From Hyphomonadaceae bacterium BL14 (lineage in GTDB: Bacteria; Pseudomonadota; Alphaproteobacteria; Caulobacterales; Maricaulaceae), in assembly GCA_027627705.1 (NCBI GenBank), contig CP091242.1, positions 2,500,289-2,564,288 on the forward strand: DNA of 64,000 nucleotides, read 5' to 3'. The notes beneath the pieces were generated by a model. It was given only the letters and a program-made list of their open reading frames with translations, searched no databases and had not been told where the DNA came from. A program made the translations under genes and the position numbers. Shown here piece after piece: positions 16,546 through 26,009 of this stretch. How positions within the stretch are numbered: the first letter of the stretch is position 1; each line of letters starts with the position of its first letter.

Positions 16546-17105
16546 AGTGCGCGTCCGGCCAGGTCGCGTGTTAGCCGGGCGCGGGCCGGTCCGGCTGTGT
16601 GGTGGTGAGGGTGGATGGCCAGCGCCTCTTCATAGGCTTCCAGCGCGGCCGCGCGCGCCTCAGCACGCTCCAGCGCCTGCGCCAGCATGACCCAGGCGTC
16701 AAAGCGCCGGGGTTCGCGGGCCACCGCTTCATTCAGCGCTTCGAGCGCGAAGCCCCAGTCATCGCCTGCAGCGGCGAGCCGCGCCGAGGCCACCCAGCCC
16801 TCGGCAAAGTCTGGCTCCAGGCGGCGCAGATGGTCCAGCGACCGTTGCGCTGTGGCGCTGTCACCGCGCTCGCTAGCCTCGGCGGCCCGGCTCAGAAGGA
16901 GATCGGAGGCGGGGCCCGCTTGCTGGCGCCACAGCGACAGCACCTCCTCGGCGATAACGTCCGCCTCGGCGGGCGTGGCCGCCTCGCGCAAGGACGCCAG
17001 ACGCATATCCAGCCGCTCGTCCAGGGACTGGCGGACGGGGGCAGTGTCCAGCCGGATCACCGGATCGTCACCGGCCTGGACAGAAATGAGGAGCAGCTCG
17101 ATCAT
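16542..17105 (-). CDS. TPR-repeat protein
   Basis: A 187-residue protein with tandem helical repeats resembling tetratricopeptide repeats in the C-terminal half (EGWVASARLAAAGDDWGFAL, then ARAAALEAYEEALAIHPHHH). The N-terminus MIELLLISVQAGDDPVIRLD may be a short signal-like segment. The frame opens at 17141, but the ATG at 17105 is preferred. Its stop overlaps the start of the alpha/beta hydrolase gene, so the two are probably one transcription and translation unit. Function is unknown; TPRs usually mediate protein contacts. Confidence 0.7.
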   Translation of the reverse strand: MIELLLISVQAGDDPVIRLDTAPVRQSLDERLDMRLASLREAATPAEADVIAEEVLSLWRQQAGPASDLLLSRAAEASERGDSATAQRSLDHLRRLEPDFAEGWVASARLAAAGDDWGFALEALNEAVAREPRRFDAWVMLAQALERAEARAAALEAYEEALAIHPHHHTAGPARARLTRDLAGRAL

Positions 17106-17325
17106 TACCAATGAGCATAGGCGTCTGCAGGCGGGAGACAAGCCGCCGAACCGATGTGCGCTGCCGAGAGGGTCGCCCGCGGCGCATCACAGTCTTGTGA
17201 CCGCACGTGGCCGCCGCATCACCCGCTTGCGCGCAGATGCCGCAGATCAAGGCTTCAGCCCGTTCACGGCAAGAGTTGCATATGAAAAATCAGACCCTTG
17301 ACCGAAGCGCCGTCACAATGATCAG

Positions 17326-17487
17326 ATGGCTACAGGTGGACATGAGGAGCTGACGGCGCAGTGCGGGACAGAGGATGGCGCTTGCGCAACGCTCTATGAT
17401 CTCTACATCACCCGGTACGTTGATTTGGTTCAACAAACGCACACATCGAACAGGCCTCAGAGTGCGTCCCCCCAGCCTGCCCGATGA
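17326..17487 (+). CDS. Possible small ORF (53 aa) in a large intergenic gap
   Basis: An ATG at 17326 opens a 53-codon frame ending in TGA at 17487. The product contains TLYDLYITRYVDLVQQ, a plausible amphipathic helix, then a polar Ser/Pro/Gln tail. No clear ribosome binding site precedes it, and two hairpins follow it. I do not recognise it; it could be a small protein, a remnant, or chance. The surrounding gap between 17106 and 17621 holds no other credible gene. Confidence 0.25.
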   Translation: MATGGHEELTAQCGTEDGACATLYDLYITRYVDLVQQTHTSNRPQSASPQPAR

Positions 17488-17495
17488 GGCCTGCA

Positions 17496-17533
17496 GGCGC
17501 CGCCGGACACGCCTGTCCCCGTTCGGCGGCGCC
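17496..17533. other. GC hairpin preceding a terminator
   Basis: Inverted repeat GGCGCCGCCG (from 17496) / CGGCGGCGCC (17524-17533). It lies directly upstream (+ strand) of the terminator-like hairpin at 17545-17575. Two tandem hairpins could form the 3' part of a structured small RNA, or simply two transcript ends. Confidence 0.4.
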
Positions 17534-17544
17534 GCCATCACCAG

Positions 17545-17575
17545 AAACGCCCCGCGAACCGTCGCGGGGCGTTTT
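17545..17575. terminator. Strong intrinsic terminator
   Basis: A 13-bp stem AAACGCCCCGCGA / TCGCGGGGCGTTT with a 4-nt loop (ACCG), followed by T on the + strand. It is the best intrinsic terminator in the window. On the reverse strand it lies about 47 bp after the stop of the SDR gene (17622), so it can serve that gene; on the + strand it would end any transcript from the otherwise empty 17.1-17.5 kb gap. Confidence 0.8.
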
Positions 17576-17621
17576 GCATGTCAGGGTGCGGGCGAACATC
17601 TTGGGCCTACAGCCGGCTCCC

Positions 17622-18305
17622 CTACCAAGGCAGATCCTGGCCGTTGGAATGGAAAAACCGCCCGCTCATCGCCGGGTTGGCGCGCGCGATGAGATCCAGC
17701 TGCGCCTCCACCGATTCGGTGACGGTCAGATTGCCGCCCGGCCCGCCCATATCGGTTCTGACCCAGCCGGGATGCAGGATCAGAACGACGACGCACTTGG
17801 CCTTGAGATCATTGCTGAGTGATTTGCCCACCGCGTTGAGCGCGGCCTTGGAGGCGCGATAGGCGTACATGCCGCCGGAATCATTGTCAGCGATGGAGCC
17901 CATGCGGGAGGATTGCAGCGCGATCACTTTCATCTGGCTGGCCGCCACCTGATCGGCGAAAGCTTCGGCCAGGGCCAACGGGGCCAGCGCATTCACGCGC
18001 ATGGAAGCGATGAACTCTTCGCTGGCACCAGAGCCGAACCCATCGCGGTGCATCATGCCGGCATTGGCAAACAGGATATCGATCGGCCCGCTCACGCGCG
18101 ATTTCAATGCGGCCGCTGAACCCGGTTCAGAGGCATCATAAGCCTCGATCTGCAGCCGGCCATCGCCGGGATCGAGTGCCTTGAGGTCCGTGGCGGCACC
18201 GGGATCGCGCACGGCGGCGGTGATGATCCAGCCGCGCGACAGCAATTGTTGCGCGTGTTCCAGGCCAAGGCCGCGATTGGCGCCAGTGATGAGGGCGTGG
18301 GGCAT
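17622..18305 (-). CDS. Short-chain dehydrogenase/reductase
   Basis: A 227-residue classical SDR with a Rossmann glycine motif TGANRGLG (residues 7-14), NAG at 81-83 and a catalytic Tyr149-x3-Lys153 motif (YRASK) with Ser near 132-133. The second glycine-rich position and charged residues (AAVRDP) suggest NADP(H) preference. The protein is slightly short for the family and resembles the C-factor/CsgA-like SDR branch (SSRMGSIADN, PGWVRTDMGG). The substrate is unknown. It is divergent from the NAD-GDH gene and followed by the terminator at 17545-17575. Confidence 0.87.
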   Translation of the reverse strand: MPHALITGANRGLGLEHAQQLLSRGWIITAAVRDPGAATDLKALDPGDGRLQIEAYDASEPGSAAALKSRVSGPIDILFANAGMMHRDGFGSGASEEFIASMRVNALAPLALAEAFADQVAASQMKVIALQSSRMGSIADNDSGGMYAYRASKAALNAVGKSLSNDLKAKCVVVLILHPGWVRTDMGGPGGNLTVTESVEAQLDLIARANPAMSGRFFHSNGQDLPW

Positions 18306-18490
18306 GGGGGCTCCGGTTGGTGGGGTAAGGTGTGTGACAGGTTGACGTTCACCTCACCACAGCGCCGACTACAGGTCCAGACGCGGGACAGCGCTTGAAC
18401 GGTGCGCGCGGTGCCGTAGTGTGCGCCCATAAATTTCAATCTGCGGCGCACCGCACTTACGCGCGCCGCGCCATTGCGGAGCCTCCGGCC

Positions 18491-21400
18491 ATGAGCGCTG
18501 TCGTCAGCGTCGCCTATGCGTTCGATCAGCACACGTTTGTCAAAGCCGGACGCGCTTTGTTCAAGGCGAAGTTCAAGGCCTGCGGGCCCGATGCGGAAAG
18601 CTATCTGCAGCAGGTGTGGGGCGACGCCCTGGCCGATGACATGGCCGGGCTGGCCATGGAGGACGCGCTCGCGCTGGCGGCCGAATTCTGGGAGTACGCG
18701 GCGGCCCGCCCGGGCGAAAAGATCAAGGTGCGCGTGCGGCGGGCCTGCGGCGCGGACGGGCGCGCGCTTGATCGCGACGTCCTGGAGGTCATCGGACAGG
18801 ACCGGCCCTTCCTGGTTGATTCGGTCATGGGCGAGATCGCGGTGCTGGGCCTCGACGTGCTGGCCATGTTCCACCCCATCGTGGAAGTGCGGCGCGATGA
18901 CAACGCCGACCGGGTCGAAACCGGCGGGCGGATCATCAAGGAATCGATGATTCAGGTTCATGTCGACCGGATGTCGGCCGAGGCGGGCGCACGGCTCGAA
19001 CAGGAAGTTGCGGCCACCCTCGCCGACGTGCGCGATGCGGTGGATGACTGGAAGGGCATGCTCGCCCAGATGGACGAGGTGATCGGCCACATCGAGACCG
19101 CGCCCACCAATGCGCCGAAGGAAGAGCTGGACGAGGCGCTGGCCTTCCTGCGCTGGCTACGCGCGGGTCAGTTCACATTCCTGGGTTGCCGAGACTATCG
19201 CTACATCGTCGGCGCGGACGGCAAGCTGGAGCGCAAGGAGCCCGATATCGTCGATGGTTCCGGCCTTGGCGTGCTGCGTGATCCCGACCGCAATGTGCTG
19301 CGCTCCACCGCCGAGCCGCTGCTCCTCAGCCCCGCGATCGAAGCCTATCTGCGCGCGCCTTCGCCCGTAATTGTGGCCAAGGCGAATATGAAAAGCCGCG
19401 TCCACCGGCGCGTTTACATGGATTATATCGGCGTCAAACGCTATCGTGAGGACGGCTCGGTGATCGGGGAGACCCGGTTTGTCGGCCTGTTTACCTCGGA
19501 CGCCTATGACCAGATGGCGCGCGAAGTGCCGCTTATCCGGCGCAAGGTGCGCCGGGTGATCGAGCGCTCTGGCAAGCAGCCCGGCTCGCACTCCTACAAA
19601 AAGCTTCAGAACATCGTGGAGACCTATCCGCGCGATGAGCTGTTCCAGACCGAGGAGAACGATCTCCTGCAGCTGGCGCTGGGGATCCTCCATCTCTATG
19701 ACCGCCCGCGCACCAAGCTGTTCATGCGCCGCGACCAGTTCGACCGCTTCGTCTCATGCCTGCTCTTTGTGCCGCGCGAACGCTATAATTCGAAGGTGCG
19801 CGAGCTGGCCGGCGAACTGATCCGCGATGCGTTCAACGGGCGGCTATCGGCCTTCTACCCCAATTTCGGTGATGGCCCGCTGGCGCGGGTCCATTTCATC
19901 GTGGGCCTCAACCCGTTCAACCATCCCGAACCCGACCCGGCCGAGCTGGAGCGCCGTATCGCCGCGCTGGCGCGCACCTGGGAGGACGAGCTGAACGCTG
20001 CCGCGCGCGCCGCCGTGGACACAGCCTTGCGCCGCGCCGTGCTCACCTATGTCGACGGGTTTTCGGCCGGCTATCGCGAGCGCTTCTCGCCGGATGACGC
20101 GCTGGCGGATGTGCGGCGCATGGAGACGGTGAGCGGGCATCAGCCGCTGGCCGCGCGCGCCTACGCCGCGCCCGACGATGGTCCGGGGCGGCTGCGCGTC
20201 AAGCTTTACCGTCATGGCGAACAGATCGCCCTGTCTGAAGTGCTGCCCGTGCTGGAGAATCTCGGCCTGCACGTCCAGGCCGAGGCGGGCTATCCCGTCC
20301 GCCGGCAGAGTGCGGCCGGCGCGGGCGAGACGATCTGGGTGCACGAGTTCGAGGCCCGGATGCCCGTGAGCGCGGCCAGAGATGTGGCCAGCGTGGCGGA
20401 CGCCTTCGAAGAGGCCTTGCTTGCCGTGCTGTCCGGCCAGGGCGAGGATGACGGCTTCAACAAGCTGGTGCTGGCCATCGGCGTCACCTGGCGCCAGGCC
20501 GCGTTCCTGCGTACCTGCGCGCGTTACCGCCAGCAATCGGGTCTCGATCCGTCACAGACTCTGCAGGAAGAGGCCTTCGCGGCCAATCCCGAGATCGCGC
20601 TGGGCCTGCTCCGCCTGGCCGAGACGCGGTTTGATCCGGCTCTGGATCTGGACCTGAAGGCGCGCGAGACGCATGCCAAGGCAATTGCCGCGGATATCCG
20701 CACCCGTCTGGACGCGGTTGAAAGCCTGGACCATGACCGCGCCTTGCGCCGCATCCTGCGCCTGATCGAGGCGGTGCTGCGGACCAATTTCTACCAGACC
20801 GGGGCCGATGGTTCGCCCAAGCCCTGGATTTCGCTGAAAATCGCCAGCCGCAAGCTGCGCGACCTGCCGGCACCCAAGCCCTATCGCGAGATTTTCGTGT
20901 GGAGCCCGCGTGTTGAGGGTGTGCATCTGCGCTTCGGCCCGGTGGCGCGCGGTGGCCTGCGCTGGTCAGACCGGCGCGAGGACTTCCGCACCGAGGTGCT
21001 GGGGCTGGTCAAAGCCCAGCAGGTCAAGAACGCGGTGATCGTGCCGGTGGGCTCCAAGGGCGGGTTCTACGCCAAGCAATTGCCTGACCGTTCCGACCGG
21101 GAAGCCTGGCTGACGGAAGGCCAGGAGGCCTACAAGATTTTCCTGCGCGGCCTGCTCGATATCACCGACAATCTGGCCGAGGACGCGGTGAAGCGCCCCG
21201 AAAACGTCGTATGCTGGGACGGCGAGGACCCGTACCTGGTCGTCGCCGCCGACAAGGGCACGGCCACCTTCTCCGACATGGCCAACGGCGTCGCCCAGAG
21301 CGAGTATGATTTCTGGCTCGGCGATGCGTTCGCGTCGGGCGGGTCGGCGGGTTATGACCACAAGAAAATGGGCATCACCGCGCGCGGTGCCTGGGTGTCG

Positions 21401-23404
21401 GTCCAGCGCCATTTCCGCGAAATGGGCAAGGACATCCAGACCGAACCCTTCAGCGTCATCGGCGTGGGCGACATGTCCGGTGACGTGTTCGGCAATGGCA
21501 TGCTGTTGTCGAAGAAGATCAAGCTGCTGGCCGCCTTCGATCACCGCGACATCTTCATCGATCCCGACCCGGCCGACATGGACGCTGCCTGGAACGAGCG
21601 CAACCGCCTGTTCCAGCTGCCGCGTTCCAGCTGGCAGGACTATGACAAGAGCCTGATCTCCAAAGGCGGCGGCGTGTTCCCGCGCGCGTCCAAGGCGATC
21701 ACCCTCACCGACGAAATCCGCGCCCTGACGGGGCTGGAGGGCAAGACCGCTGCGCCCAATGATCTGATGCGTGCCCTGCTGAAAGCCGAGGTGGAACTGA
21801 TCTGGTTTGGTGGCATCGGCACCTACATGAAAGCCACCCACGAACAGGATTGGGAGGTCGGTGACCGGGCCAATGATCCGCTGCGCATCAACGGAAACGA
21901 GATGAAGGCCGCCGTCATCGGCGAGGGTGCCAATCTGGGGATTACACAGGCCGCGCGCATCGAATACGCACGCCATGGCGGGCGCTGTAATGCGGACTTC
22001 GTGGACAACTCGGCCGGGGTCGACAGCTCCGACCATGAGGTCAATATCAAGATCTTGCTCAACCCCATGGTCCGCGACGGCCAGATGGACATCCCGGCAC
22101 GCAATGTGTTGCTGGAATCCATGACCGATGCGGTCGCCGACCATGTGCTGCAGCACAATTATGATCAGAGCCTGGCGCTCACCATCGCGCGCGAGCATGC
22201 GGCCGAAGACATCGACGCCCACGAGCGCCTGATGGACCGTCTGGAAAAGGCCGGCCAGCTTGACCGCAAGGTGGAGGGCCTGCCGGGTGCCGAGCAATTG
22301 CGCGAGCTGAAAGAGCAGGGCCTGGGCCTGACCCGGCCCGAGATCGCGGTGCTGGCCAGCTATGCCAAGATCACGCTCTTTGACGCGCTGGTGGCCTCCA
22401 GCGCGCCGGATGACCCCCATTTCTCCGAGATGCTGGTTACCTACTTCCCCCATCAGCTCGCCAGCCACGCCGATGCCATGCATGGCCATCGGCTGAAGCG
22501 CGAAATCATCGCCACGCGCCTGGCCAATGACATGGTCAATCTGGGCGGGCCGACCTTCCTGTCGCGTGCCATCGAGAGCACCGGGGCGGATGTGGATGCC
22601 ATCGCCCGCGCCTTCGAGGCCGGCCGGCGGATTTTCCGGTTCAAGGACTTCACCGACCGGATCAACGCGCTGGACAATACCGCGCCCGCCAGCGTCCAGA
22701 CGGCGCTGCATGACGAGGTAATCCGGCTGCTGCGCCGGCAGACCTACTGGCTGGCCCGCCGGGCCATGGGCCGCGACGCGGCACCCATCGCCGAGGTCAT
22801 CGCCGCCTACCAGCCGGGCGTGGATGCGCTCAAGACGCTGGTTGATACCGTCGTCTCGCCCCATGAGGCCGACGGCATTGCCAGCCGCATGCAGGCCTAT
22901 GTGGATCAGGGTGCTCCTGTGGAGCTGGCGTCCGACGTGGCGCGGCTCAAACCGCTTACCTCCTCGTCCGACGTCATCGATCTGGCGCGGGAATCGGCCT
23001 GGCCGCTGGCCGCGGCCGCTGCGCTCTACCACGCTGTCGGGGCGCGCTTCCGCTTTGACGTGCTGCGCGGCGCGGGCGGGCAATTGTCCTCCAGCCTCCA
23101 TTGGGACAGGCTGGCCATGCGCCGCCTGATCGAGGACCTCTATGCCAGCCAGTATGCGCTCACCACCCAGGTCTCGGCCTATGCGGCCAAAGCCGGCGGG
23201 GCGCTGGCGGCAGGGGTGGAGAACCCGGATCGCGACTGGGCCGAGAATCTCGTCGAAAGCTGGACGTCCCAGCATAGCGCCGAGGTGGACCGGGCCGACC
23301 GGACACTGGACGAGCTGGGCTCGTCTGGGGTCTGGGCGCTGTCGAAAGTGGCCATTGCCTCGACCCAGCTGCGCGAACTGGCGGGACCTCAGGCCGGAAG
23401 CTAG
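18491..23404 (+). CDS. gdhZ: NAD-specific glutamate dehydrogenase, large (~180 kDa) type
   Basis: A 1637-residue enzyme converting glutamate to 2-oxoglutarate and ammonia with NAD. It is the long form found in Caulobacter (GdhZ) and pseudomonads. The N-terminal half holds ACT-like regulatory regions (DRPFLVDSVMGEIAVLGLDV). The catalytic core begins near residue 810: RFGPVARGGLRWSDRREDF, VKNAVIVPVGSKGGFYAK with the catalytic lysine region around residue 855, and DVFGNGMLLS. The frame opens at 18395, but the ATG at 18491 gives the expected MSAVVSVAYAFDQ start. In Caulobacter GdhZ also restrains FtsZ; whether that holds here is unknown. Confidence 0.95.
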   Translation: MSAVVSVAYAFDQHTFVKAGRALFKAKFKACGPDAESYLQQVWGDALADDMAGLAMEDALALAAEFWEYAAARPGEKIKVRVRRACGADGRALDRDVLEVIGQDRPFLVDSVMGEIAVLGLDVLAMFHPIVEVRRDDNADRVETGGRIIKESMIQVHVDRMSAEAGARLEQEVAATLADVRDAVDDWKGMLAQMDEVIGHIETAPTNAPKEELDEALAFLRWLRAGQFTFLGCRDYRYIVGADGKLERKEPDIVDGSGLGVLRDPDRNVLRSTAEPLLLSPAIEAYLRAPSPVIVAKANMKSRVHRRVYMDYIGVKRYREDGSVIGETRFVGLFTSDAYDQMAREVPLIRRKVRRVIERSGKQPGSHSYKKLQNIVETYPRDELFQTEENDLLQLALGILHLYDRPRTKLFMRRDQFDRFVSCLLFVPRERYNSKVRELAGELIRDAFNGRLSAFYPNFGDGPLARVHFIVGLNPFNHPEPDPAELERRIAALARTWEDELNAAARAAVDTALRRAVLTYVDGFSAGYRERFSPDDALADVRRMETVSGHQPLAARAYAAPDDGPGRLRVKLYRHGEQIALSEVLPVLENLGLHVQAEAGYPVRRQSAAGAGETIWVHEFEARMPVSAARDVASVADAFEEALLAVLSGQGEDDGFNKLVLAIGVTWRQAAFLRTCARYRQQSGLDPSQTLQEEAFAANPEIALGLLRLAETRFDPALDLDLKARETHAKAIAADIRTRLDAVESLDHDRALRRILRLIEAVLRTNFYQTGADGSPKPWISLKIASRKLRDLPAPKPYREIFVWSPRVEGVHLRFGPVARGGLRWSDRREDFRTEVLGLVKAQQVKNAVIVPVGSKGGFYAKQLPDRSDREAWLTEGQEAYKIFLRGLLDITDNLAEDAVKRPENVVCWDGEDPYLVVAADKGTATFSDMANGVAQSEYDFWLGDAFASGGSAGYDHKKMGITARGAWVSVQRHFREMGKDIQTEPFSVIGVGDMSGDVFGNGMLLSKKIKLLAAFDHRDIFIDPDPADMDAAWNERNRLFQLPRSSWQDYDKSLISKGGGVFPRASKAITLTDEIRALTGLEGKTAAPNDLMRALLKAEVELIWFGGIGTYMKATHEQDWEVGDRANDPLRINGNEMKAAVIGEGANLGITQAARIEYARHGGRCNADFVDNSAGVDSSDHEVNIKILLNPMVRDGQMDIPARNVLLESMTDAVADHVLQHNYDQSLALTIAREHAAEDIDAHERLMDRLEKAGQLDRKVEGLPGAEQLRELKEQGLGLTRPEIAVLASYAKITLFDALVASSAPDDPHFSEMLVTYFPHQLASHADAMHGHRLKREIIATRLANDMVNLGGPTFLSRAIESTGADVDAIARAFEAGRRIFRFKDFTDRINALDNTAPASVQTALHDEVIRLLRRQTYWLARRAMGRDAAPIAEVIAAYQPGVDALKTLVDTVVSPHEADGIASRMQAYVDQGAPVELASDVARLKPLTSSSDVIDLARESAWPLAAAAALYHAVGARFRFDVLRGAGGQLSSSLHWDRLAMRRLIEDLYASQYALTTQVSAYAAKAGGALAAGVENPDRDWAENLVESWTSQHSAEVDRADRTLDELGSSGVWALSKVAIASTQLRELAGPQAGS

Positions 23405-23424
23405 TCCGGGTCCTTCCCCGGGCC

Positions 23425-24177
23425 CTAAACGGGATCGTACCCGCCTTCAGCGCGCCGGCGCACGCCGAACACGTGCGCCAGCATGTCTGCGTTCAGCGCA
23501 GCAGCGGGCGCCGCGTCGGCGGCTACCTGGCCCTGATTGAGCACGATCACCCGGTCGGCCCAGCGCGCGGCGGCGTCCAGGTCATGCACGGCCGCGATCA
23601 CCGACCTGCCCAGATCGGCTTCGGCGCGCAGCACCGCCATGGCCTCGTACTGGTGACGCAGATCCAACGCCGCCACGGGTTCATCCACGGCCAGCACCGG
23701 TGCGCGCGCGGCCAGCGCCCGGGCGAGATGAGCGCGCGCCTGCTCACCGCCGGACAGGGCATCCAGCGGCCGGTCCGCCAGCGCCGCCGCCCCTGCGCGC
23801 GCCAGCGCGTCGTCCACGATGGCGCGGTCCGCATCGGACAGCCGTTCATAGGGCGCGCCGGACCAGGCGAAGCGGCCCAGCGCCGCCAGATCCTTGACCC
23901 GGATCGCCCAGGCGCTGGAGCGGTCCTGCGCCAGCCACGCTGCGCGCCGCCCCCGCTGAGCCGGTGAGAGCGTGCCGACAGCGTCGCCGCCCAGCTGCGC
24001 CTCACCCGCACTTAACCGGACCAGACCGAGCAGAGCGCGGATCGCCGTGGATTTGCCCGCGCCATTGGGACCGGTCAGGGCGACAAACTCGCCGGGCGCC
24101 ACGCTGAACGAGACCGTGTCCAGCGCAGGGCGGCCGCCCAGCATGACGCTGGCGCGGATGAGGGCGGCGGCGCTCAT
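23425..24177 (-). CDS. btuD: Vitamin B12 ABC transporter ATPase
   Basis: A 250-residue ABC ATPase of the FecE/BtuD/HmuV type. Walker A GPNGAGKST is at residues 36-44, the Q-loop is AWLAQD, the signature is LSGGEQ near 140, Walker B is VLAVDEP, and the switch His is in AAVHDLDAA. It is the last gene of the btuB-F-C-D operon and overlaps btuC by 4 nt. It powers cobalamin import across the inner membrane. Substrate assignment comes from the upstream riboswitch; the ATPase alone could equally serve haem or ferric siderophores. Confidence 0.88.
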   Translation of the reverse strand: MSAAALIRASVMLGGRPALDTVSFSVAPGEFVALTGPNGAGKSTAIRALLGLVRLSAGEAQLGGDAVGTLSPAQRGRRAAWLAQDRSSAWAIRVKDLAALGRFAWSGAPYERLSDADRAIVDDALARAGAAALADRPLDALSGGEQARAHLARALAARAPVLAVDEPVAALDLRHQYEAMAVLRAEADLGRSVIAAVHDLDAAARWADRVIVLNQGQVAADAAPAAALNADMLAHVFGVRRRAEGGYDPV

Positions 24178-25163
24178 CGGCCGATACTCGCGCTGCGCGC
24201 CGCGATCCAGATAAAGGCCGGGGCCCCGATCAGGGCCGCGGCCACACCCAGTTTGAGTTCCTGCGTGAACGGCGCGAGCCGGATCGCCAGGTCCGCCAGC
24301 GCCAGGATCGCCCCGGCGGCCAGCGCGCTGGGCAGCACCAGATCGCCTGGATCATGGCGCACCAGCGGGCGCACCAGGTGCGGCGCGACTATGCCGACAA
24401 ACCCGATCATCCCCGCCACCGCCACCGCGGCCCCTGTGAGCAGGGCGCTCGCCAATATCGCCAGCAGGCGCGCGCGCGGGACGTCCGCGCCGAGGCTCAG
24501 CGCTGTGTCCTCGCCCAGCGTCAGGGCGCGCAACCCCGGCAAGGCCAGCGCCGCCAGGCCTGCCCCGGCGATCCAGAATGGTGCGGCCAAAGCCAGATCG
24601 GTGAAGGACCGGTTGGCCACCGAACCCAGGAGCCAGTTGACCAGATCGCTCAATGTGAAAGGCGTGGGCGCCAGATTCATCGCCAGCGCGCTCAAGGCGC
24701 CCGCAAAGCTCGACACCCCGACCCCCGCCAGAATCAGCTGCACCACGGACAGCCGCGCGGCGGCGAGACCGGCGAGCAGGGCGGCGGCCAGCGCGGCGAA
24801 CGCGATGGCCATGAGCGGCACCGCAAAAGCGCTGATGGCGGCCAGGCCAAACCAGATCGCGATCACCGCGCCCAGCGCCGCCATGGCGCTGACGCCCAGC
24901 ACGCCGGGATCGGCCAGCGGATTGCGCAAAAGACCCTGCAAGAGCGCGCCCGACGCCCCCAGCGCTGCGCCGGTCAGAAAGGCCGCCAGCACACGCGGCA
25001 AGCGGATTTCCTGGACGATCAGGCGCGCGCCCTCCGGCCCGGTGCCGGCAAGACCTGCCAGGGTGTCGGCAAGGCTCAGGGGCGCGCTGCCCGCCATCAG
25101 TCCGGCCAGGATCGCGGTGGCACCGGCCAGCGCCAGCGCGCCATTGAGGCGCAGGCGGGTCAT
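24174..25163 (-). CDS. btuC: Vitamin B12 ABC transporter permease
   Basis: A 329-residue polytopic permease of the FecCD/BtuC family. About ten hydrophobic segments are visible, with the family blocks IRLPRVLAAFLTGAALGASG, LLQGLLRNPLADPGVLGVS and the cytoplasmic coupling region GFVGIVAPHLVRPLVRHDPG. It forms a dimeric channel driven by BtuD. Its ends overlap btuF and btuD by 4 nt each, so the three are translated as a unit. Confidence 0.9.
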   Translation of the reverse strand: MTRLRLNGALALAGATAILAGLMAGSAPLSLADTLAGLAGTGPEGARLIVQEIRLPRVLAAFLTGAALGASGALLQGLLRNPLADPGVLGVSAMAALGAVIAIWFGLAAISAFAVPLMAIAFAALAAALLAGLAAARLSVVQLILAGVGVSSFAGALSALAMNLAPTPFTLSDLVNWLLGSVANRSFTDLALAAPFWIAGAGLAALALPGLRALTLGEDTALSLGADVPRARLLAILASALLTGAAVAVAGMIGFVGIVAPHLVRPLVRHDPGDLVLPSALAAGAILALADLAIRLAPFTQELKLGVAAALIGAPAFIWIAARSASIGR

Positions 25164-25999
25164 GATTCCGGTCCCAGCAAAATATCCGCCTCCTCGCGCA
25201 GGATGCGCGCGGCTGTTGCCAGACCCCAGTCACTGCAGCCGATCAGCGCGCCGTCCAGATGAATCGCCGGCGTGCGCGCCAGAAGGTCCCTAAGGACGCG
25301 ATGGCGCGTCAGGCTCCACTGGTCGGCCAGAATATCGGGCTGGTTGAAGAAGCCGGTGATGATCAGCTCGGGCGGGTCGAGCACCAGCGTTTCCAGCGGC
25401 ACGCTGACCCAGCCGCTCGCCCCGCGGGCCGCCGCCGCATTCTCCAGACCTGCCGCTTCGATCATCGCGTGGATCAGCGTGCCGGACCCCGATGTCACCC
25501 CGCCCGGCGTGAGATACAGCGCGCGGGCGCGAATGCCCGGCGCGGCGGCCGCATCGAGATCGGTCTGCATGGCCGCGATCAGGTCAGCCGCGCGCGCGTC
25601 CTGTCCCATGGCCGCGCCGGTGCGCGCCATGGTCGCGGCGATATCGTCAAAGCTGCGCGGGAAGCCCAGATCATGCACGCCGAGCCCGGTACGCGCATAG
25701 AATGCCTGCGCCCTGACCCCGCCGCCGAAGCTGCGCACGATCAGGTCCGGTGCCAGCGCCAGCACGTCCTCGGCGCTGTCGCGCACGCGTGGCAGGCCCG
25801 CCGCCCGGGCCCGCAGCGCCGAATGAGCGTCATCGGGACCGGTCGCGATCGCGGCGATTTGGCTGCGGTCGGCCAGCGCCAGCACATACTGATCGGCGCA
25901 ATAGTCCAGCGACACGACGCGCGGGCGCTCGGCCCCGCCAGCGGGGCCGGCGAGGCAGGCAGCGGCCAGAGCCGCCAGAGCGCCTGCGCGCAGGGTCAT
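25160..25999 (-). CDS. btuF: Vitamin B12 periplasmic binding protein
   Basis: A 279-residue periplasmic binding protein with a signal peptide (LAALAAACLAGPAGG). The BtuF/FecB-type domain begins RVVSLDYCADQYVLALADRSQ; further blocks include LPRVRDSAEDVLALAPDLIV and GASGWVSVPLETLVLDPPELI. It would capture cobalamin delivered by BtuB and pass it to BtuC. It follows btuB with an 11-bp gap and overlaps btuC. Confidence 0.88.
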   Translation of the reverse strand: MTLRAGALAALAAACLAGPAGGAERPRVVSLDYCADQYVLALADRSQIAAIATGPDDAHSALRARAAGLPRVRDSAEDVLALAPDLIVRSFGGGVRAQAFYARTGLGVHDLGFPRSFDDIAATMARTGAAMGQDARAADLIAAMQTDLDAAAAPGIRARALYLTPGGVTSGSGTLIHAMIEAAGLENAAAARGASGWVSVPLETLVLDPPELIITGFFNQPDILADQWSLTRHRVLRDLLARTPAIHLDGALIGCSDWGLATAARILREEADILLGPES

Positions 26000-26009
26000 G
26001 TGCTTCGCC

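Noticed and set aside
20966..23275. 769-aa open frame on the reverse strand
   Set aside because: Antisense to the NAD-GDH gene, whose + strand product has clear family motifs; the reverse frame has none.
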